DNA from: Mycolicibacterium chubuense NBB4
GTDB taxonomy: Bacteria; Actinomycetota; Actinomycetes; Mycobacteriales; Mycobacteriaceae
Assembly (NCBI RefSeq): GCF_000266905.1
Contig: NC_018027.1
Location: forward strand, 1,550,001 to 1,614,000
DNA: 64,000 bases
Direction: 5' to 3'
The position numbers and the translations under genes are program-made. Positions 59,985 through 64,000 of this stretch are shown piece by piece; within the stretch, counting starts at the first letter, position 1, and every line of letters begins with the position of its first letter. A model generated the notes under the pieces. That model did not search any database and had not been told where the DNA came from. It saw only the letters and a list, made by a program, of their open reading frames with translations.

Positions 59985-60948
59985 CCCGCTGCTCGCATCG
60001 GGCCTGACCGACAGCTGGCACGGGTTTTGGACCGGCGACACCGGTGTCTGGATCCTCGGCCGCGGTGTGCCGATCGCGCTGCTGCTGATCGGCGGGCTGC
60101 TGGCGGCCAGGTTCATCAACTGGGGTGCCCAGCGGGTCACCCGCCGCATCGACGCCCAGTATCAGGAAAGCGACCAGCTGGTGCGCACCGAGAGCGCCAA
60201 GCACCGCCAAGCGGTGGCCTCGGTGATCTCGTGGGTGTCGGTCGCCCTGCTGTTCGTCATGGTCGCGGTCCAGATCACCGACATCCTCGCGATCCCGGTC
60301 AGCTCCCTGGTCGCCCCGGCAGCCGTACTCGGCGCCGCGCTGGGCTTCGGCGCGCAGAAGCTGGTGCAAGACCTGCTGGCCGGATTCTTCATCATCACCG
60401 AGCGGCAGTACGGCTTCGGTGATCTGGTGCAGTTGAACATGATCGGTGCACCGGAGGCTTCCGAAGGGACCGTGGAGGAGGTCACGCTGCGAGTGACCAA
60501 ACTGCGCACCAGCGAAGGGGAGGTGTTCACGGTCCCCAACGGCAACATCGTCCGGTCGCTGAACATGTCCAAGGATTGGGCCCGCGCGGTCGTCGACATC
60601 CCGGTACCCGCCACCGCCGACCTGAACAGGGTCAACGACGTGCTGCACTCGGTCGGTGAGAGGGCGATGGCCGACGTCCGGTTGAGTGCGTTGTTGCTGG
60701 ACACCCCGCAGTTGATGGGGGTGGAGAGCATCGAGGTCGACACGGTGAACCTGCGGATGGTGGCGCGGACGCTTCCGGGTAAGCAGTTCGAGGTCGGCCG
60801 TCGGCTGCGGATCTTGATCATCGCGGCCCTGGCCACGGCCGGTATCGCCACCCAGGAGCACACTCCCACGGTCAGCAACATCAGTGCCAGCGGGGAGCCC
60901 GTACCCGGCGAGAACCCCCCCGCGGCGCGCACGGAGCGGAAGTCGTGA
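59971..60948 (+). CDS. MscS-family mechanosensitive channel-like protein (Rv3104c-like)
   Basis: 325 residues. N-terminal membrane helices near 28-50, 78-100 and a pore-type helix [35 protein letters not shown], then the MscS beta domain ([26 protein letters not shown]) and a mixed C-terminal domain. It releases small solutes on osmotic downshock. ATG 59971 lies inside prfB (14-bp overlap). Its stop overlaps the next gene's GTG, so the order prfB-mscS-like-Pro/Thr protein is translationally coupled. Confidence 0.88.
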   Translation: MTTTDPLLASGLTDSWHGFWTGDTGVWILGRGVPIALLLIGGLLAARFINWGAQRVTRRIDAQYQESDQLVRTESAKHRQAVASVISWVSVALLFVMVAVQITDILAIPVSSLVAPAAVLGAALGFGAQKLVQDLLAGFFIITERQYGFGDLVQLNMIGAPEASEGTVEEVTLRVTKLRTSEGEVFTVPNGNIVRSLNMSKDWARAVVDIPVPATADLNRVNDVLHSVGERAMADVRLSALLLDTPQLMGVESIEVDTVNLRMVARTLPGKQFEVGRRLRILIIAALATAGIATQEHTPTVSNISASGEPVPGENPPAARTERKS

Positions 60949-61460
60949 AACTGCCGCCGTTCCTCCAGCGCTTGCGCCGAACCGACCGCCATTCCCGGGC
61001 GTACCTCTTCGGCGGCAAGGTCCGCGTGTCGACCGTCGTGCTGCTCGTCGCGTTCATCGCGTTGTACTGGGTGAATCAGACTTATCAGCCCACACCCGCG
61101 GCGACGCCGCCGGCGCCGACACAGCAGGTGGTGCCGCCCGGGTTCGTGCCCGACCCGAACTACACCTGGGTGCCGCGGACGAACGTGCAGTCCCGCACGC
61201 CCGAGTCGACGACCACCACCACGACCACGACCACCACGACGACCCCGCCGCCGCTGACGACGACGGAGACGACCGAACCGACCCTCACATCTCCGACGCC
61301 GGCCGTACCAGGTCCGCTGGCGCCCAGCACGACGGTGATCGACCCCGACGGGCCCGGCCCGATGAGCCCGCAGACGTTCACGGAGGCGCCGCCGACCGTC
61401 CCGCCCAGCACAGTCACCGCGCCGGGTTCCGTCCCGACGACGTCGGTGCCGCTCCAGTAG
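60945..61460 (+). CDS. Pro/Thr-rich single-pass membrane protein (Rv3103c-like)
   Basis: 171 residues. Cytoplasmic basic start [28 protein letters not shown], one transmembrane helix [14 protein letters not shown], then an external Pro/Thr-rich stalk with a run of 12 Thr (61209-61244). Aromatic PNYTWVPRT motif just outside the membrane. GTG 60945 overlaps the channel gene's stop (GTGA). Sits before ftsE. Long Thr tract suggests O-mannosylation. Function unknown, possibly envelope or divisome-linked by context. Confidence 0.75.
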   Translation: MKLPPFLQRLRRTDRHSRAYLFGGKVRVSTVVLLVAFIALYWVNQTYQPTPAATPPAPTQQVVPPGFVPDPNYTWVPRTNVQSRTPESTTTTTTTTTTTTPPPLTTTETTEPTLTSPTPAVPGPLAPSTTVIDPDGPGPMSPQTFTEAPPTVPPSTVTAPGSVPTTSVPLQ

Positions 61461-61487
61461 GGCCGGGGTCGGCCGATGTCGTCCCGC

Positions 61488-61493
61488 TACACT
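61488..61493 (+). promoter_or_regulatory. -10 hexamer TACACT before ftsE
   Basis: TACACT lies 11 bases before ATG 61505 in the 44-bp gap, so ftsEX may have its own promoter with a very short leader. Confidence 0.4.
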
Positions 61494-61504
61494 GGCGTGC
61501 CGTG

Positions 61505-62194
61505 ATGATCACCCTCGACCATGTGTCAAAGCAGTACAAGTCGTCGGCCCGTCCGGCGCTCGACAACATCTCGGTCAAGATCGACAAGGGTGAGTTCGTC
61601 TTCCTGATCGGTCCGTCCGGGTCCGGCAAATCGACGTTCATGCGCCTCCTGTTGGCCGAGGAGCACCCGTCGTCCGGGGACATCCGGGTCTCCAAGTTCC
61701 ATGTCAACAAGCTCTCGGGCCGCCATGTGCCCAGCCTGCGCCAGGTCATCGGCTGCGTTTTCCAGGATTTCCGGCTGCTGCAGCAGAAGACGGTGTTCGA
61801 GAACGTCGCGTTCGCGCTCGAGGTGATCGGCAAGCGCGGCGACACCATCAACCGGGTGGTGCCCGACGTCCTGGAGATGGTCGGCCTGTCCGGCAAGGCC
61901 AACCGGTTGCCGGGGGAGCTGTCGGGCGGCGAGCAGCAGCGAGTGGCCATCGCCCGCGCATTCGTCAACCGGCCGCTGGTGCTGCTGGCCGACGAGCCGA
62001 CGGGCAACCTGGACCCGGAGACAAGCAAAGACATCATGGATCTGCTCGAGCGGATCAACCGCACCGGTACGACGGTGCTGATGGCCACCCACGACCACCA
62101 CATCGTCGACTCCATGCGCCAGCGTGTGGTCGAACTCGAACTCGGCCGGCTGGTTCGCGACGAACAGCGCGGCGTCTACGGAATGGATCGCTAA
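61505..62194 (+). CDS. ftsE: Cell division ATP-binding protein FtsE
   Basis: 229 residues, ABC ATPase: Walker [13 protein letters not shown]-loop VFQDFRLL, signature [14 protein letters not shown], Walker [13 protein letters not shown]-switch ATHD. With FtsX it activates peptidoglycan hydrolases during division. ATG 61505; GTG 61502 possible. FtsX GTG follows the stop directly. Confidence 0.96.
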   Translation: MITLDHVSKQYKSSARPALDNISVKIDKGEFVFLIGPSGSGKSTFMRLLLAEEHPSSGDIRVSKFHVNKLSGRHVPSLRQVIGCVFQDFRLLQQKTVFENVAFALEVIGKRGDTINRVVPDVLEMVGLSGKANRLPGELSGGEQQRVAIARAFVNRPLVLLADEPTGNLDPETSKDIMDLLERINRTGTTVLMATHDHHIVDSMRQRVVELELGRLVRDEQRGVYGMDR

Positions 62195-63088
62195 GTGCGC
62201 TTCGGCTTTCTCGTCAACGAAGTCCTGACCGGGCTTCGCCGCAACGTCACCATGACGGTCGCGATGGTGCTGACCACCGCGATCTCGATCGGCCTGTTCG
62301 GCGGCGGGCTCCTGGTGGTGCGCCTGGCCGACCAGTCCCGGGCGATCTACCTCGACAGGGTGGAGAGCCAGGTCTTCCTGACCAACGACGTGTCGGCCAA
62401 CGACCCGACCTGCGACGCCGACCCGTGCAAGGTGCTGCGGTCGCAGATCGAGGCCCGTCAGGACGTGAAGTCCGTGCGCTTCCTCAACCGGGACCAGGCC
62501 TACGACGACGCGATCCGGAAGTTCCCGCAGTACAAGGACGTCGCCGGCAAGGACGCGTTCCCCGCGTCGTTCGTGGTCAAGCTCAACGATCCCGAGCAGC
62601 ACAAGGACTTCGACGACGCCATGAAGGGCCAGCCCGGCGTGCTCAACGTCCTCAACCAGAAGGACCTGATCGACCGGTTGTTCGCGGTCCTCGACGGCCT
62701 GTCCAACGCGGCGTTCGCCGTCGCGCTCGTGCAGGCGATCGGCGCGGTGCTGTTGATCGCCAACATGGTCCAAGTCGCCGCGTACACCCGCCGCACCGAG
62801 ATCGGCATCATGCGGCTGGTCGGCGCGACTCGCTGGTACACCCAGCTGCCGTTCCTTCTGGAGGCGATGCTCGCCGCGCTCGTGGGTGTCCTGATCGCGA
62901 TCGGGGGTCTGATCGCGGTGCGCGCGCTGTTCCTGGAGAGCGCGCTGGATCAGTTCTACCAAGCGAATCTGATCGCCCGCATCGACTACGCCGACATCCT
63001 CTACATCTCCCCGATACTGCTCGCGGTCGGCGTGGTCATGGCCGGTCTGGCGTCGTATGTCACGTTGCGCCTGTACGTACGGCGGTAG
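62195..63088 (+). CDS. ftsX: Cell division protein FtsX
   Basis: 297 residues. Four transmembrane helices (about 22-45, 172-195, 220-243, 265-290) enclose a periplasmic domain of about 120 residues with a Cys pair (CDADPC). The external domain binds hydrolases such as RipC in mycobacteria. GTG 62195 directly after the ftsE TAA. Confidence 0.95.
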   Translation: MRFGFLVNEVLTGLRRNVTMTVAMVLTTAISIGLFGGGLLVVRLADQSRAIYLDRVESQVFLTNDVSANDPTCDADPCKVLRSQIEARQDVKSVRFLNRDQAYDDAIRKFPQYKDVAGKDAFPASFVVKLNDPEQHKDFDDAMKGQPGVLNVLNQKDLIDRLFAVLDGLSNAAFAVALVQAIGAVLLIANMVQVAAYTRRTEIGIMRLVGATRWYTQLPFLLEAMLAALVGVLIAIGGLIAVRALFLESALDQFYQANLIARIDYADILYISPILLAVGVVMAGLASYVTLRLYVRR

Positions 63089-63091
63089 CCG

Positions 63092-63589
63092 ATGGCAAAG
63101 AAGGCCAAGTCGCCCAAGGACAGCAACAACCAGGTGGTCGCCACCAATCGCAAAGCGCGACACAACTTCTCGATCCTGGAGACCTTCGAGGCCGGGGTCG
63201 CGTTGATGGGCACCGAGGTCAAGAGCCTCCGCGAGGGGCAGGCGTCGCTGGCCGACGCGTTCGCCACGGTGGACGACGGCGAGATCTGGCTGCGCAACCT
63301 GCACATTCCCGAATATCACCACGGCAGCTGGACCAACCATGCGCCGCGACGGAACCGCAAACTGCTACTGCACCGGCGGCAGATCGACACGCTGGTGGGC
63401 AAGATCCGCGACGGCAACCTGACGCTGGTGCCGCTGTCGCTGTATTTCACCGGCGGCAAGGTGAAAGTCGAGCTGGCGCTCGCCCGCGGCAAGCAGGCGC
63501 ATGACAAACGCCAGGACATCGCGCGGCGCGACGCTGCCCGGGAGGTCACCCGTGAACTGGGCCGCCGGGCCAAGGGCATGAGCTCCTGA
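63092..63589 (+). CDS. smpB: tmRNA-binding protein SmpB
   Basis: 165 residues. [42 protein letters not shown] and the C-terminal [19 protein letters not shown] tail that mimics an anticodon arm. It brings tmRNA to stalled ribosomes. Starts three bases after ftsX. The ssrA gene is not found in the remaining 400 bases. Confidence 0.96.
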   Translation: MAKKAKSPKDSNNQVVATNRKARHNFSILETFEAGVALMGTEVKSLREGQASLADAFATVDDGEIWLRNLHIPEYHHGSWTNHAPRRNRKLLLHRRQIDTLVGKIRDGNLTLVPLSLYFTGGKVKVELALARGKQAHDKRQDIARRDAAREVTRELGRRAKGMSS

Positions 63590-63602
63590 CGGGTTTCCCG
63601 TC
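63588..63602 (+). terminator. Small hairpin overlapping the smpB stop
   Basis: GACGGG-TTT-CCCGTC, 6-bp stem with 3-base loop, overlaps the stop codon. It may alternatively pair in CGGGT...ACCCG. Weak terminator candidate. Confidence 0.35.
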
Positions 63603-63685
63603 GGAGACCCGCTGAAGTTGCGATGATTGCTGGGCTGCCTACGCGGTAACAGGGCGGCACCGCCGGTCACACGGAACAAGGGGGT

Positions 63686-64000
63686 TTGGAAACGGGCTAC
63701 CGGCTGCGCGTCGCACTGGTCCTCATCACCGCGGTGGTGGTGATGCTGAACGCCTGTGCGTTCTGGGGCGACGGCGTCGCGAGGTGGATCGCCGTGGCCC
63801 TGCAACTCGGTGCCTGCGCGGGGGCAGCGGCCTACGGGCTGACCCAGGCCCGTCGCCACGTTGGTGCTGCGCGGTGGTGGCGGGTCTTCGCCGCCGCGGC
63901 GATGGTCAGCTTCATCGTCGGTGCGGTCGCCTGGCGCCTCGGCGACTTCGTGGCGCCTGCATGGTGGGTGGTGCCGTATTTCCTGATGCCGCTGCTCGCG
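63686..64000 (+). CDS. Membrane protein, N-terminal part (window ends)
   Basis: 105 residues open to the last base, from TTG 63686. Three or four hydrophobic helices (RVALVLITAVVVMLNACAF, ARWIAVALQLGACAGAAAYGL, WWRVFAAAAMVSFIVGAVAW, WWVVPYFLMPLLA) with short loops, like the input membrane domain of a signalling or sensor protein. The start is uncertain: AAGGGGG lies very close to the TTG. Soluble domains would lie outside the window. Confidence 0.55.
   Translation, partial: METGYRLRVALVLITAVVVMLNACAFWGDGVARWIAVALQLGACAGAAAYGLTQARRHVGAARWWRVFAAAAMVSFIVGAVAWRLGDFVAPAWWVVPYFLMPLLA

Noticed and set aside
63603..63685. tmRNA or riboswitch after smpB
   Set aside because: The gap is under 100 bases, too short for ssrA, has no CCA end or tag frame, and I could not match it to a known riboswitch core.

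Overview
The window is high-GC actinobacterial chromosome, almost certainly from a rapidly growing Mycobacterium (Mycolicibacterium). This is read from gene content and order: an antigen 85 mycolyltransferase, a DosS/DosT-type heme sensor kinase beside a pfkB-type kinase, fprA-prfB-mscS-like-ftsE-ftsX-smpB, fadE24-fadE23, hisN, a 14-gene nuo operon preceded by an Rv3143-like receiver protein, and an Rv3167c-Rv3168-Rv3169-aofH-hpx block. These match neighbourhoods of M. tuberculosis (Rv3099c-Rv3106, Rv3137-Rv3158, Rv3167c-Rv3171c), rearranged and with added catabolic genes. All homologies are from memory of the families; no search was run. No tRNA, rRNA, CRISPR array, insertion sequence or prophage was recognised.

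Layout. 1-2 kb: end of a pfkB-family kinase, then a heme-GAF sensor kinase. 2-18 kb: mostly lipid, steroid and redox enzymes: two Baeyer-Villiger-type monooxygenases, short-chain dehydrogenases, an alpha/beta hydrolase fused in frame to a FabG3-like hydroxysteroid dehydrogenase, malQ, a quinone oxidoreductase, an AofH amine oxidase, an F420-type oxidoreductase, an aminoglycoside-phosphotransferase-like kinase and its divergent TetR regulator. 18-34.5 kb: enoyl-CoA hydratase plus nuoN to nuoA, all on the minus strand and joined by 1-14 bp overlaps except at a few junctions. 34.6-36.2 kb: receiver protein, NTF2-like protein and a divergent methyltransferase.

36.2-43.9 kb: an eight-gene minus-strand operon. 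In transcription order it runs homogentisate-dioxygenase-like, alpha/beta hydrolase, CoA-transferase, HMG-CoA-lyase-like, TetR, acyl-CoA dehydrogenase, APH kinase, DUF6285-like protein. The last three resemble LvaC, LvaA and LvaB, which isomerise 4-hydroxyacyl-CoA through a phosphorylated intermediate. The combination with a ring-cleaving dioxygenase and an HMG-CoA-lyase-like enzyme is the best candidate for an undescribed pathway here. 44-56 kb: a flavin monooxygenase with TetR and F420-type protein, antigen 85, an AcuI/YhdH reductase, a cyclase-AAA-TPR signalling protein with a glycosyltransferase, fadE23/fadE24 and hisN. 56.7-64 kb: a small membrane protein, fprA, prfB, an MscS-like channel, a Pro/Thr-rich membrane protein, ftsE, ftsX, smpB and the start of a membrane protein.

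Structure beyond genes. (i) A MIRU-like element encodes a 10-11 codon peptide starting MSACAK, with TGATG-coupled ends. It sits three times in tandem between nuoB and nuoC and once between the dioxygenase and hydrolase genes. (ii) A 56-bp tandem repeat (three copies plus a partial) lies after fprA. (iii) A 24-bp inverted repeat lies between convergent genes near 15.25 kb. (iv) Nearly the same 19-bp operator lies before the 3.9-kb monooxygenase and before the TetR gene at 17.6 kb. (v) A SoxR/MerR-like promoter with a 19-bp spacer drives the methyltransferase. (vi) There are candidate operators at nuoA, fadE24, the flavin monooxygenase and the dioxygenase operon.
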